This document shows, one piece after another, positions 8,556-17,384 of a stretch of 50,766 nucleotides of DNA. A program made the position numbers and the translations under genes. Source of the stretch: Rhizobiales bacterium Ga0077548 (lineage in GTDB: Bacteria; Pseudomonadota; Alphaproteobacteria; Rhizobiales; Xanthobacteraceae). Every line of letters starts with the position of its first letter. Position 1 is the first letter of the stretch. The stretch spans positions 1-50,766 of the forward strand of contig LNEZ01000059.1 of the NCBI GenBank assembly GCA_001464215.1, given 5' to 3'. The notes beneath the pieces are model-generated. The model did not search any database and was not told where the DNA came from. It saw only the letters and a list, made by a program, of their open reading frames with translations.

Positions 8556-9688
8556 ATTGCGCCTCCCGCGTTCTCAAGTTCGGCAATCCATGCTGCGAAG
8601 CCGACCGCCGGAACCGGCGCGTTACTTCCGAGCAGCGTCATCAGCTTGTCGTAGCGCCCGCCCGCGACGAGCCGCGTATTCACCCGCTCATAAGGATCGT
8701 AAATCTCGAACACCATGCCCGAATAATAATCGAGCGCACGGCCGAACGCGGTAGCGAAACGAATTTTCGAAACGTCGATGCCCGCCGCCGCGATGAAGCC
8801 CGTGCGCTGCTCGAAGTCATCTAGTGCTGTGGACAGATCGAGCTTGGCTTCGGCTGCAAGTGCGCGAAGTGCGGCGAGCGCCTCATCCGGGTCGCCTGCG
8901 ATGCGAAGATATTTCTCCAGAACGCCTGCCGCTTCCGGCGCGAGACCGGACGTGGCGCCGCGCGAGGATTGCTCCAGAAAGCGTTCCGCGATTTCTTCCG
9001 GCGTGCGTCCGCCGACCGCGGAGATGCCTGCGATCGAAAGAATATCGGTGACGAAAGCACGCGCCGCTTTCGGGTCCGAGCCTTCGAGTGCCGCGAGCAC
9101 GCCCGCGTGCGCGGCACGCGGATCGGATTTGTTACGCAAGCTCGCGAGATCGGCTTCCAGCGTGCCGGTGCGGTTGAAGTCTTTGAGCAGACGCCGCTGC
9201 CATGCCGGCGGCAATTTCAGCGCTGCAACGAGCGCGGAGAACAGCCCGACATCGCCCATGCGGATCGCGGGGGCGTCGATGCCGAACACTTTTGTCGATT
9301 CCAGTGCGAGCGAAAGGCACTCCGCATCGGCGGCACTTTTGTCATCGCGCCCGAGCTGTTCGATGCCGGCCTGAATGATTTCGCCGCTGCGGCTGCCGCG
9401 GTCGCGGAAGATCGGGCCGAGATAGCAATAGTTCGCCGAACCGTTGCCGCCCTTCGCGATGTGCGCGCGGCAGACCGGGATCGTGATGTCCGGGCGGAGG
9501 CAAAGTTCGCGGCCGGTGGAATCCGAGAAGATAAAGAGACGGCGGCGCAGCTCTTCGCCCGAGAGTTCGAGGAAAATCTCGGCGGGCTGCACAATGGCAG
9601 GCTCGACGCGCGCATAGCCCGCGCGCTCGTAGAGTTCTACGAGTGCGTCGGCGCGGCCGTTTTTGCCTTTTTGAATGCCTGTCGTCAT
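8552..9688 (-). CDS. hisZ: ATP phosphoribosyltransferase regulatory subunit
   Basis: A 378-residue paralogue of histidyl-tRNA synthetase. The catalytic-core relics [16 protein letters not shown] and [29 protein letters not shown] are present, while the anticodon-binding domain is absent. HisZ does not charge tRNA; it binds HisG, completes the active octamer and senses histidine. Its place between hisS and hisG is common in Rhizobiales. The start ATG at 9688 gives [24 protein letters not shown]. It overlaps hisG by four bases, which suggests coupled translation and equal amounts of the two subunits. Confidence 0.93.
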   Translation of the reverse strand: MTTGIQKGKNGRADALVELYERAGYARVEPAIVQPAEIFLELSGEELRRRLFIFSDSTGRELCLRPDITIPVCRAHIAKGGNGSANYCYLGPIFRDRGSRSGEIIQAGIEQLGRDDKSAADAECLSLALESTKVFGIDAPAIRMGDVGLFSALVAALKLPPAWQRRLLKDFNRTGTLEADLASLRNKSDPRAAHAGVLAALEGSDPKAARAFVTDILSIAGISAVGGRTPEEIAERFLEQSSRGATSGLAPEAAGVLEKYLRIAGDPDEALAALRALAAEAKLDLSTALDDFEQRTGFIAAAGIDVSKIRFATAFGRALDYYSGMVFEIYDPYERVNTRLVAGGRYDKLMTLLGSNAPVPAVGFAAWIAELENAGGAI

Positions 9689-9758
9689 GGCGCGGGCTTG
9701 TAGCAGGGGATGGGATGGGGCGCTATCGCGGCCCCGGTGGAAGGTTAGCGGACGGCGG

Positions 9759-11231
9759 TTAATGGATGCCGTGTCGCTTCAGAACTTCCTTGACGGTCTC
9801 GACCAGCTTCTCGCGGGAGACCGAAAGCTGAGCAGAGCGCGACTCGCGCCATTCGGTGTTGGAGGCAATCGCTTCCGCGGCCTTCTTGCCTTCGATCAGG
9901 TCTTTGATCTGCACTTCGCCGTTTGCAAGCTCATCGCCGCCCTGGATCACGGCAACCGGCGAATTGCGCCGGTCCGCGTATTTGAGTTGGTTGCCGAAGT
10001 TCTTCGGATTACCGAGATAAAGTTCGGCGCGGATGTTGGCCAAGCGCAGCTCTTTGACCATCTTCTGATAATCGGCGACGCGGTCCTTGTCGAAGATCGT
10101 AACCACGACCGGACCGAACCCCGGCTTGTCGTCGATTTTCTTCAGCGCCTTCAGCGCCGCCATCAGGCGCGACACGCCGATGGAGAAGCCCGTCGCGGGC
10201 ACGGCCTCGCCGCGGAAGCGCGCGATCAGCCCGTCATAGCGGCCGCCGCCGCCGACCGAGCCGAAGCGAACCGGATTTCCCTTTTCGTCCTTGGTTTCGA
10301 AGGTGAGTTCGGCTTCGTAAACCGGGCCGGTGTAATATTCGAGACCGCGCACGACGGACAAATCAACTCGAATCCGATCTTGGCCGTAGCCGGATGAATA
10401 AACGAGTTCGTCGATTGCCTTTAGTTCGGCAAGCCCGGCGATCAAAATTTCAGGCACTTTGTCGCCAATTACTTTCTTCAGCACATCAGTGCCGAATGCG
10501 TTGCTTGGCCTAAGGCGCACTGTTTCCCAAGCGTCCATTAGCGACTTGAGCTTATTTATCTGTGAAGAGCTTAGCTTCGCTCCTGGAGTGAAATCTCCGC
10601 TCTCATCTTTTCGACCGGCGCCTAGAAGTTTTTCAACTTCCGGCCACTGAAACTTATCCAACTTGTCTAGTGATCGCATCACGGAAAGTTTCTGGACTGG
10701 GTCGGTTATTTCGAGTGCGTCCATTACGCCATCAAGCACCTTGCGGTTATTCACTTTGATTACGTAATCGCCGCGCGCAATCCCGAGCGCTTCCAGCGTG
10801 TCGGCGGCCATCATGCACATCTCGGCGTCTGCCGCGACCGTTGCGGAGCCGACCGTATCCGCGTCGAATTGCAGAAACTGGCGGAAGCGGCCCGGACCCG
10901 GCTTCTCGTTTCGAAACACATTGCCGAAACGATACGAACGATAAGGCTTCGGTAGTTGATCGAAATTCGCCGCGACATAGCGCGCGAGCGGCGCGGTCAA
11001 GTCGTAGCGCAGCGACATCCACTGCTCGTCGTCATCCTGAAACGAAAACACGCCTTCGTTCGGGCGGTCGCTGTCGGGCAGAAATTTTCCGAGCGCTTCG
11101 GTGTATTCAATCGCGGGCGTCTCGACCGCTTCGAAGCCATAGCGCTCATACACGCCGCGAATGGCGTCGGTCATTACGCGCAGCGCGCGTAGTTCTTCCG
11201 GCCCGCGGTCTTCGAGACTGTCCGAACTCAT
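9759..11231 (-). CDS. hisS: Histidyl-tRNA synthetase
   Basis: A class II aminoacyl-tRNA synthetase of 490 residues. Motif 2 reads [20 protein letters not shown], the His-A motif region [14 protein letters not shown] follows, motif 3 is GFSIGVSRL, and the C-terminal anticodon-binding domain contains [30 protein letters not shown]. The ATG at 11231 lies one base after the DUF1304 stop; a TTG five codons upstream is possible. hisZ follows after 70 bases. The stretch around 10370-10765 is markedly poorer in GC than the rest of the gene and uses unusual codons for this genome, though the protein sequence stays intact. Confidence 0.95.
   Translation of the reverse strand: MSSDSLEDRGPEELRALRVMTDAIRGVYERYGFEAVETPAIEYTEALGKFLPDSDRPNEGVFSFQDDDEQWMSLRYDLTAPLARYVAANFDQLPKPYRSYRFGNVFRNEKPGPGRFRQFLQFDADTVGSATVAADAEMCMMAADTLEALGIARGDYVIKVNNRKVLDGVMDALEITDPVQKLSVMRSLDKLDKFQWPEVEKLLGAGRKDESGDFTPGAKLSSSQINKLKSLMDAWETVRLRPSNAFGTDVLKKVIGDKVPEILIAGLAELKAIDELVYSSGYGQDRIRVDLSVVRGLEYYTGPVYEAELTFETKDEKGNPVRFGSVGGGGRYDGLIARFRGEAVPATGFSIGVSRLMAALKALKKIDDKPGFGPVVVTIFDKDRVADYQKMVKELRLANIRAELYLGNPKNFGNQLKYADRRNSPVAVIQGGDELANGEVQIKDLIEGKKAAEAIASNTEWRESRSAQLSVSREKLVETVKEVLKRHGIH
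10370..10765. other. Low-GC patch inside hisS
   Basis: By eye this ~400-base stretch is close to half GC, against well over 60% on both sides, and uses codons such as AAA, TTA, ATT, TCT and AGT that are scarce in neighbouring genes. It covers the segment between the class II motifs 2 and 3. Edges are approximate. Recombination with a different lineage, or a chimeric assembly, would explain it. Confidence 0.6.
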
Positions 11232-11232
11232 T

Positions 11233-11601
11233 TTATCTGTTCGCAAGCCACACGAAGATGAGCGCGATCACGGCGGGCACGGCCTGCACATAGATAATGC
11301 GCGGCGACACGCTGTAGCCGCCATAGAGACCGGCGGCGATCACGCACAGAAGAAAGAATACCTTGAACTGGAATGAGACTTGGGCGTTCGCGGCGAAGAT
11401 GCCGTAGAGGAGGCCAACCGCGAGGAAGCCGTTATAGAGACCCTGGTTCGCGGCAAGCACCGCGGAATCCTGCGCCTTCTCGAGCGTCATTCTGAAGGTG
11501 CTGAGACCGAGCGGCTTGGTCCAGAAAAACATTTCCAGCACGAGAAAATAGGCGTGCAGCGCGGCGACGATGCCGACGAGAATGTTTGAAATCAGTGCCA
11601 T
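11233..11601 (-). CDS. DUF1304 family membrane protein
   Basis: The 122-residue protein has four membrane helices and the family pattern: [17 protein letters not shown] near the N-terminus (conserved His, Glu and Trp), then [17 protein letters not shown], and [24 protein letters not shown]1304 has no assigned biochemical function. It precedes hisS with a one-base gap, so it is probably the first gene of the hisS-hisZ-hisG transcript. The start ATG at 11601 has an AGGGGCTTCTC stretch upstream, a moderate ribosome site. No link to histidine metabolism can be read from its sequence. Confidence 0.85.
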   Translation of the reverse strand: MALISNILVGIVAALHAYFLVLEMFFWTKPLGLSTFRMTLEKAQDSAVLAANQGLYNGFLAVGLLYGIFAANAQVSFQFKVFFLLCVIAAGLYGGYSVSPRIIYVQAVPAVIALIFVWLANR

Positions 11602-11683
11602 GAGAAGCCCCTAGAGCGGCGGAAAGCCGCCATGGAGCGCGGTGTTAAAGGAGTGAGGGCAGGGCGGCAAGGAGAGGCTGAAA

Positions 11684-13076
11684 TCAGCCCTCCTGCGTCC
11701 AGTTCTGCATTTTCCGATAGATCGTGGAAGGCGCAATTTCCAAGGCAGCTGCCGCCTTCTGGGCATTACCATCGAAGGCTTTGAGCGCCTCTTCGATAAT
11801 GCGCTGCTCCTGCATCCAGTAAGGCTCGATCGACGGGCTTCCCATACGCGGAAGCGGGCCGGTGTCGCGCGCGGCCTCGTGTGAGGCGCCGCTCGGCAGG
11901 TCCAGCATCGCGCCGGAAACAAAGTCGCCATCGTGCAATACGACGACGCGGCGGATCACGTTCTGCAACTGGCGGACGTTACCGGGCCAGCGATAGGAAA
12001 TAAGTGCCGCTTCCGCGTCCGCGTCGAAACCGTGGAAGTGGCGGCCTTCTTCCTCCGCGAAGCGCGCGAGGAAAGTCCGCGCAAGCAGCAGAATGTCGTC
12101 GCCGCGCTCGCGCAGATTCGGCAGATGCATCGGCAGCACGTGCAGGCGGTAATAGAGATCTTCGCGGAAGCGGCCGACGGCAACTTCTTCCTTCGGATCG
12201 CGGTTGGTCGCGCATACGAAGCGGACGTTGACCTTCATTTCTTTGGTGCCGCCGACGCGGCGGAAGGTGCCGGTCTGGATGAAGCGCAGGAGTTTCGCTT
12301 GCAGCGCGAAATCCATTTCGCAGACTTCGTCGAGGAACAGCGTGCCGCCGTTTGCAAGCTCCGCCGCACCCGCGCGGTCTTCATGCGCGGAGGTGAAGGC
12401 GCCCTTCACATGGCCGAAGATTTCGCTCTCCATCAGTTCTTTCGGGATTGCGCCGCAGTTCAGCGCGATGAACGGCCCCGAATGATTGCGCGAGCGGATA
12501 TGCAGCGCCTCTGCGCAGACTTCTTTTCCAGGCCACGCGCTCGATCTGCGCATAGACTTCTTTCATCGCCGAAGATACGCCGATGAAGCCTTCGAAAGAT
12601 TCTTCGGTTTCGTGCGCGGGCAATTGCGCCACGTCGATGCGCGCCGACTCAAATTCTCTGATGCGCGCAAGCATCCTGCGCGCGAATTCCTTGGGCTGAA
12701 ACGGCTTCACGACGAAGTCGTTGACGCCGGCGCGGATTGCCTCGACCGCGGCGGTGACGGAACCTGTCGCAGATGTCGCAATGATCGGCCCGTGGATACC
12801 GGCTTCGCGAAGGCTCGCCACCATTTCCATATTGGCGGAGAGCGCGCGGCGGTCGAATGAGACGACCGCCGACGAGAATGAAATCTTTTGCGCGGCTGCG
12901 ATGCCGTCTTCGGCGCGTTCGGCTTCTGAAATCTCGAGCGGCAACGGCAAGATGCTCGCCAGCGCTTTCATCAGCAGGCGGCGCATGGCCGGATCGTGAT
13001 CGATGACGAGAATGCGGGCGGTGACTGACGCAACGCTTACGCAATTAGGCTCTTGCGAGCCGTCTTTCCTTACCAT
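11684..13076 (-). pseudogene. Sigma54-dependent response regulator (NtrC type), frame disrupted at Walker A
   Basis: The order is receiver domain (ARILVIDHDPAMRRLLMKAL ... FVVKPFQPKEFARRM), AAA+ sigma54-activation domain, and a Fis-type helix-turn-helix (AQKAAAALEIAPSTIYRKMQNW). The receiver half runs to MKEVYAQIERVA and then leaves frame; the AAA half resumes at GKEVCAEALHIRSRNHSGPF. The expected Walker A (GESGTGKE) is reduced to GKE, so about 40 bases seem missing at 12529-12531. GAFTSAHEDRAG (the GAFTGA loop, here GAFTSA), LFLDEV and the second region are present. Without Walker A it could not hydrolyse ATP. In the receiver the usual phosphorylatable Asp position reads VVSFDRRAL, so Asp is kept. 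Real decay or sequence error cannot be told apart. Confidence 0.85.
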
Positions 13077-13186
13077 TACCGGGCGACCCCTCGACGCGGA
13101 CTGGTTACAGGCGCCGGTAGCCGAAGCGCCCTATTTCTAAGGCCTTCACAGTGCCAAAACAGGGTAAACAAACCCTTGTCATTACT

Positions 13187-13302
13187 TGTCATTCCGGACG
13201 CGCGCCTTCGCGCGATCCGGAATCCAGGGCTGTACAGAAGGGTTTTCGCGAGTCGCCCTGGATTCCGGGCTCGCTCGCTTACGCTCGCGCCTCGGAATGA
13301 CA
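13187..13302. repeat. Palindromic extragenic element (Bradyrhizobium-type REP/RPE)
   Basis: It opens TGTCATTCCGGACGC and closes CCTCGGAATGACA, with inner arms GGAATCCAGGG and CCCTGGATTCC. The outer and inner arms are inverted copies around a short centre, and each half also holds a smaller hairpin (CGCGCCTTCGCGCG and CGCTCGCTTACGCTCG). Elements of this look are scattered between genes in Rhodopseudomonas and Bradyrhizobium. It lies between the broken regulator and the aminotransferase and could act as a transcription boundary. It carries three GANTC sites. Confidence 0.8.
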
Positions 13303-13329
13303 TAAAGTGCCTGCTCAAGGAGCAAGCCC

Positions 13330-14673
13330 ATGGCCTATGCCTACGATATCGACGCCAAACACGCGCCGAACGACCTCGAAGCCTTCTGGATTCCCTTCAC
13401 CGCGAACCGCGCCTTCAAGAAGCGTCCGCGCTTAGTCACGGCTGCGAAGGATATGCACTACACGGCGGCGAATGGTCACAAGGTGCTGGATGCAGCGGCC
13501 GGTCTCTGGTGCATCAATCCGGGCCATAACCGCGCGCCGATCGTCGAGGCCATCCGCAAGCAGGCAGGCGAAATGGATTTTGCGCCGAGCTTCCAGTTTT
13601 CGCATCCGCAGGCATTCACGCTGGCGACACGTATCGCGGAGCTGGCGCCCGGCGATCTCGACCATGTATTCTTCTGCAATTCAGGTTCAGAGGCGGTCGA
13701 TACCGCGCTCAAAATCGCGCTCGCCTATCAAAATGTCTCCGGCAATGCCGGACGCACGCGGCTGATCGGCCGCGAGCGCGGCTATCATGGCGTCGGCTTC
13801 GGCGGCATTTCCGTCGGCGGCATGGTTGCGAACCGGAAACAGTTCGGCAACGCGCTTGCAGGCGTCGATCATCTTCCTGCGACATACAATAGAGACAAGC
13901 AGGCGTTCTCGAAGGGCGAACCGGAATGGGGCGCGGAGTTAGCCGACGAACTCGAAAAACTAGTCGCGCTCCATGACGCATCGACCATTGCCGCCGTTAT
14001 CGTCGAGCCGATGTCAGGCTCGACCGGCGTGCTGCCCGCACCGAAAGGCTATCTGAAGCGGCTCCGCGAAATCTGCGACAAGCACGGCATTCTTCTGATC
14101 TTCGACGAAGTCATTACCGGCTTCGGCCGCTTAGGTCACGCATTCGCCGCCGAGCGCTATGGCGTCGTGCCGGATTTGATGACATTTGCGAAGGGCATCA
14201 CCGCCGGTTCGGTCCCGATGGGCGGCGTGGTCGCGCGCAAGGGAATCTACGACGCCTTCATGAAAGGCCCCGAGCACGTGATCGAGCTGTTTCACGGCTA
14301 CACATACTCTGCGCATCCGCTCGCGGTGGCGGCAGGTATCGCGACCCTTGATCTCTACAAGCAGGAAGACCTCTTCAATCGCGCGAAGAAGCTCGAGCCG
14401 CTCTGGTGCGACACCGCGATGTCGCTGAAGGGCCTGCCGGGCGTGCTCGACATTCGTTGTGTCGGCCTTACCTGTGGGATCGACCTCGCACCCCGCAAGG
14501 ACACTCCCGGCAAACGCGGCTTCGAGTCGCTCGAACACTCCTTCCACGACCTCGGCATGATGATCCGGGCTGCGGGCGATACGCTTTGTGTGTCGCCGCC
14601 GCTGATCGTCTCGGAAGCCCAGATTGGCGAGATTTTCGAGAAGCTCGGCAAGGTCATCAAGGCGATTCAGTAG
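13330..14673 (+). CDS. Omega-amino acid:pyruvate (beta-alanine-type) aminotransferase
   Basis: A class III PLP-dependent aminotransferase of 447 residues, close in look to beta-alanine:pyruvate transaminases. Marker segments: DAAAGLWCINPGHN (substrate site), FCNSGSEAVDTALKIA (PLP phosphate), YHGVGFGG, IVEPMSGSTGVL, IFDEVITGFGRLGHAF with the PLP-binding Asp, and TFAKGITAGSVPMGG with the Schiff-base Lys. FHGYTYSAHPLAVAAG and SPPLIV are typical of the omega group. It would move an amino group from beta-alanine or similar omega-amines to pyruvate. RBS AAGGAGCAAGCCC precedes the ATG. Its 3' end overlaps the convergent membrane-protein gene by 17 bases. Confidence 0.92.
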   Translation: MAYAYDIDAKHAPNDLEAFWIPFTANRAFKKRPRLVTAAKDMHYTAANGHKVLDAAAGLWCINPGHNRAPIVEAIRKQAGEMDFAPSFQFSHPQAFTLATRIAELAPGDLDHVFFCNSGSEAVDTALKIALAYQNVSGNAGRTRLIGRERGYHGVGFGGISVGGMVANRKQFGNALAGVDHLPATYNRDKQAFSKGEPEWGAELADELEKLVALHDASTIAAVIVEPMSGSTGVLPAPKGYLKRLREICDKHGILLIFDEVITGFGRLGHAFAAERYGVVPDLMTFAKGITAGSVPMGGVVARKGIYDAFMKGPEHVIELFHGYTYSAHPLAVAAGIATLDLYKQEDLFNRAKKLEPLWCDTAMSLKGLPGVLDIRCVGLTCGIDLAPRKDTPGKRGFESLEHSFHDLGMMIRAAGDTLCVSPPLIVSEAQIGEIFEKLGKVIKAIQ

Positions 14674-15283
14674 GCCGCTGTGCGCGCTTCTTCCGCGGCC
14701 AAAGGTCAGCCATGACCTTGATGGTCGCGGCGATCACGAGCGCGCAAAGTGCTGCCTTCGACATCGTCTCCATCGTGCCCTCGATCAGCATTCCGTGGAT
14801 GACGCTGCCTCCAACAATTACCGCCGCCAGCGATAGATGCGTGAAACGCCACGTTTGCAGTCCAAGGCGGCGGCGGACTAGAGCGAGCGTTGCTGTGGCG
14901 AAGATCGCCCACATCGCGACGACTCCGAAGGGCGAGAACAATGTCGGCGAGCGGAACAGAAGCGCGTCCAGCATATCCGGCGGACTGGTGATCCAAAGCC
15001 CCGCGACATGGACGATGATCGCGACGACAAGCGCACCGCCGACCCAGTGATGCACGCGACGCGCGCGAAAAGCCGGCAGCCCCGGCAGTAGTCCTGCGAT
15101 CAATAACGGCTGCACGAGCAGAAGACTTAAGCCGACGATTCCGGCAAAACAGGCCGCGATATAGATTGCATCGCGCCATTGGAGATACGGGCTTGTCGCC
15201 GCGAGCAGGACAGGCACCCCGATCGCGGCTGCGAGCACGGCCCAGATCAATGCGCTACGGGCCAGCCCCATCTCTTCGTTCAC
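14657..15283 (-). CDS. Ferric-reductase-like transmembrane (heme b) protein
   Basis: The 208-residue protein has about six membrane helices in the pattern of the ferric-reductase-like domain (also in MsrQ). Histidines suited to bind heme occur in RVHHWVGGALVVAIIVHVAG and in WRFTHLSLAAVIVGGSVIHG. Two His per helix spaced 13-14 apart is the family's bis-heme arrangement. There is no FAD or NAD domain, so electrons must come from quinol or a flavin partner. It sits 8 bases after the gene for a Tat-exported intradiol-fold protein, and the pair looks like a two-component redox unit. This link is inference. A basic tail WPRKKRAQRP ends it on the cytoplasmic side. Confidence 0.75.
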   Translation of the reverse strand: MNEEMGLARSALIWAVLAAAIGVPVLLAATSPYLQWRDAIYIAACFAGIVGLSLLLVQPLLIAGLLPGLPAFRARRVHHWVGGALVVAIIVHVAGLWITSPPDMLDALLFRSPTLFSPFGVVAMWAIFATATLALVRRRLGLQTWRFTHLSLAAVIVGGSVIHGMLIEGTMETMSKAALCALVIAATIKVMADLWPRKKRAQRPTESP

Positions 15284-15291
15284 TATCGTGG

Positions 15292-15786
15292 TCAGGCCGG
15301 CTGCAGGACAAAATGCGCTTCCAGGCTGGTGTCCTTCGCGCTCCGCATGAAGGGACGCAGAAACACGGTTTTGAATTCGCCGCTGTCATAGGCGAGGTGA
15401 CCGTGCGGCTGGCCAAAGATCGGAATGATCTGCGGTATCTCGAGACGGAACGCACCGTTCTTGTCGGTGAGGGTGGCGCCATGACTTTGCGGCTCGTGCT
15501 CCTGCCCTTCGACCGTATGTGCCCAGATCTGGATACGCTGTTTGGGCAACGGCATCCCGTCGCCGGCGCGGCGCACGGTGCCCGACATCACGAATCCGCC
15601 TTTGCCGATGCGCTCCACGATCGGCGCCCCCTTGTGGGCGCGGTAATTGTTGGCTCCGCCCGGCATCGACTCGGTCGGCGCCAAACCCTGCGCAGTAGCG
15701 GGTAGCAAGAGCCCGGAGGCGCTCATGGCCAAAACGGAGCCGCCGGCAACGAGAAGCTTGCGGCGGTTGAGGATCAAGGTGGTCAT
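15292..15786 (-). CDS. Tat-exported intradiol-ring-cleavage-dioxygenase-fold protein
   Basis: 164 residues. The N-terminus carries NRRKLLVAGGSVLAMSASGLLL, a twin-arginine signal with cleavage near ATAQ. The mature part follows the intradiol dioxygenase core: FVMSGTVRRAGDGMPLPKQRIQIWAH for the usual GxVxDxxGxPVPxAxVEIWQ, then TLTDKNGAFRLEIP, and QPHGHLAY for the iron-ligand pair PxHIH. The two His ligands are kept, but the usual first Tyr ligand segment (ADANGRY) reads HTVEGQE, and the protein is shorter than catalytic subunits (~200-240). It may bind a metal without being a ring-cleaving enzyme. It is cotranscribed with the heme membrane protein 8 bases downstream. Confidence 0.7.
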   Translation of the reverse strand: MTTLILNRRKLLVAGGSVLAMSASGLLLPATAQGLAPTESMPGGANNYRAHKGAPIVERIGKGGFVMSGTVRRAGDGMPLPKQRIQIWAHTVEGQEHEPQSHGATLTDKNGAFRLEIPQIIPIFGQPHGHLAYDSGEFKTVFLRPFMRSAKDTSLEAHFVLQPA

Positions 15787-15865
15787 ATCGTTCTTCCTTG
15801 CGGTCGTGCCGTCGCCCGTGAGCCAAATGTAACGCGATTGCGGCCATTTTCCAGTTTAGGGCAGC

Positions 15866-15925
15866 GATTCAATAGGCCGCGCTTCCTTGGGAGTCGCCCT
15901 TCGCCTATGATTCGCTAGGAGATTC
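15866..15925. promoter_or_regulatory. Cluster of four GANTC (CcrM methylation) sites
   Basis: GATTC at 15866, GAGTC at 15891, GATTC at 15909 and GATTC at 15921 lie within 60 bases in the 188-base region between the divergent intradiol-fold gene and the EAL-domain gene. The gene for CcrM, which methylates GANTC, is in this window. Several GANTC sites near a promoter are a feature of cell-cycle-timed genes in Caulobacter. No experimental support here. Confidence 0.5.
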
Positions 15926-15974
15926 GGGGGAACGGTCTCCCGATCTAGCAGGAGTGGCGGGCTCCTAGCAGCGT

Positions 15975-17321
15975 ATGCTCGGCAAAGGCTTTTACTTCAT
16001 TGCGTTCTGCATGACGCTGATTGCAGCGTCTGCGGGGGCCGCTTTGCATTACGCGGCCGGCATCAGCGCGGTCGAGGCCGCCTTCTGCGCACTTGCGCTT
16101 CTGTTCGGCCTGCTGGCGGTGGAATCGGTTTCCGCCCGCGCCCGCGACCGTGCCGAGACGAACGAGCGCATCGAAAGCTTGGCCCGCGCCTGTGCCGAAA
16201 TCGCGCGGCAGGTTTCCGATCTGAACATCCGGATCGACAAGGTCGAGACCGCGCCCGCGCAGGAATTGAAATCACACACCGATCCGATTACCAAGGAAAT
16301 CGGTGATCTCGCGACACTGGTCGAAGACCTCGCGAAGACCGTGAGCGAACACGATAGCCTGCTCGCGCAAAAGCAGATTTTCGGCAACTCGCCCGCTGTC
16401 GCAACGGGTACGGTACCGTCCGCAACACCGGCGCCGCCGCCCGCCGTCAATCCGCTCGGTCAACTCAAGGATAACGAGGTCGCGGTTCTCATTCGCGATG
16501 CGCTGGAGAACGAACGCATCGACGTTCATCTTCAGCCGATCGTGACGCTGCCCCAGCGCAAGGTACGTTTCTATGAAGCGGTGTCGCGGCTGCGGCTTCC
16601 GGAAGGGAAATTGATCGAGGCGAAGCATTTCATCGGGGCCGCTCGGAGGAGCAGCGCGGTGCTGCCGCTCGACGAAAACCTCGTGAATTCCTCGCTACAG
16701 GTTTTCCGGCGGCTCGCGGCAAAATCCCGCGACGTCGGCATCTTCTTTAACCTCGCTCCCGAGACGCTTTCGGATCGCGCGGCTATGACTGCCATCATGG
16801 ATGCGCTCGACGAAAACAAGTCGATCGCGCCTTCGCTGTTCGTCGAGATCGCGCAGAGCGATTTCCGCTCGCCGAATGCGGTTCATCGCGAAAGTCTGCA
16901 TCAGCTTCGCGAGCACGGTTTTCGCTTCGCGATCGATCATGTCAGCGACCTTCATATCGACCCGCAGGCGATGGCGGAGCGCGGCGTGCGCTACCTGAAA
17001 ATCTCCGCGGAGCTTCTGCTCGGCCGCGTGCCGCAGACCGGCGCGCAGGTGCACCCCGCCGACCTCGTCGATCTGCTTGGCCGTTACGGCATCGATCTGA
17101 TCGCGGAGAAGGTCGAGAACGAGGCCACGGCTGTCGATCTTCTGGATTACAATCTCGGCTTCGGGCAGGGCACCCTGTTCTCGCCGCCGCGTCCGATCCG
17201 CTCGGACCTTCTGAAGGCCGAAGTTACGGAATTCCCCGCGCCGGAAATGAAGCCTGTGGAAACGGTTTCGCGGCAGAACGACATTTCCAAACTCGCCGCG
17301 CGGACCGTTCGCCGCGCCTGA
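15975..17321 (+). CDS. Membrane-anchored degenerate EAL-domain protein
   Basis: 448 residues: two N-terminal membrane helices (about 5-25 and 32-50), a heptad-rich linker (about 55-130), a Pro/Ala linker, and an EAL fold from about 165 to 420. EAL enzymes hydrolyse cyclic di-GMP, but key positions are changed: EAL is EAV, the DDFGTG loop reads DHVSDLH, the KxD motif is LKIS, and the second acidic motif is VEIAQS instead of TE. The first Glu, the Asn of FNLAP and the Glu of AEKVEN remain. It is probably a non-catalytic c-di-GMP receptor or protein-binding module. Similar proteins are common in Bradyrhizobiaceae. Start ATG at 15975, downstream of a GANTC cluster. Confidence 0.85.
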   Translation: MLGKGFYFIAFCMTLIAASAGAALHYAAGISAVEAAFCALALLFGLLAVESVSARARDRAETNERIESLARACAEIARQVSDLNIRIDKVETAPAQELKSHTDPITKEIGDLATLVEDLAKTVSEHDSLLAQKQIFGNSPAVATGTVPSATPAPPPAVNPLGQLKDNEVAVLIRDALENERIDVHLQPIVTLPQRKVRFYEAVSRLRLPEGKLIEAKHFIGAARRSSAVLPLDENLVNSSLQVFRRLAAKSRDVGIFFNLAPETLSDRAAMTAIMDALDENKSIAPSLFVEIAQSDFRSPNAVHRESLHQLREHGFRFAIDHVSDLHIDPQAMAERGVRYLKISAELLLGRVPQTGAQVHPADLVDLLGRYGIDLIAEKVENEATAVDLLDYNLGFGQGTLFSPPRPIRSDLLKAEVTEFPAPEMKPVETVSRQNDISKLAARTVRRA

Positions 17322-17384
17322 AATCATTTGCCGGAATAAGGGCCTTCTTGCGCGCACCGCACATTCGTGCGACTTCCGCGCGCC

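Noticed and set aside
11619-11632. Hairpin GGCGG-AAAG-CCGCC between DUF1304 and the broken regulator
   Set aside because: Five-bp stem without a T-run in either direction; no support for a terminator or other role.
13187-13302. Reading the palindromic element as an insertion-sequence end or attachment site
   Set aside because: No transposase or integrase is near, and the paired arms match dispersed extragenic palindromes better.
15292-15786. Calling the intradiol-fold protein a protocatechuate or catechol dioxygenase
   Set aside because: It is too short, lacks the first Tyr-ligand segment, carries a Tat signal, and has no aromatic degradation genes beside it.
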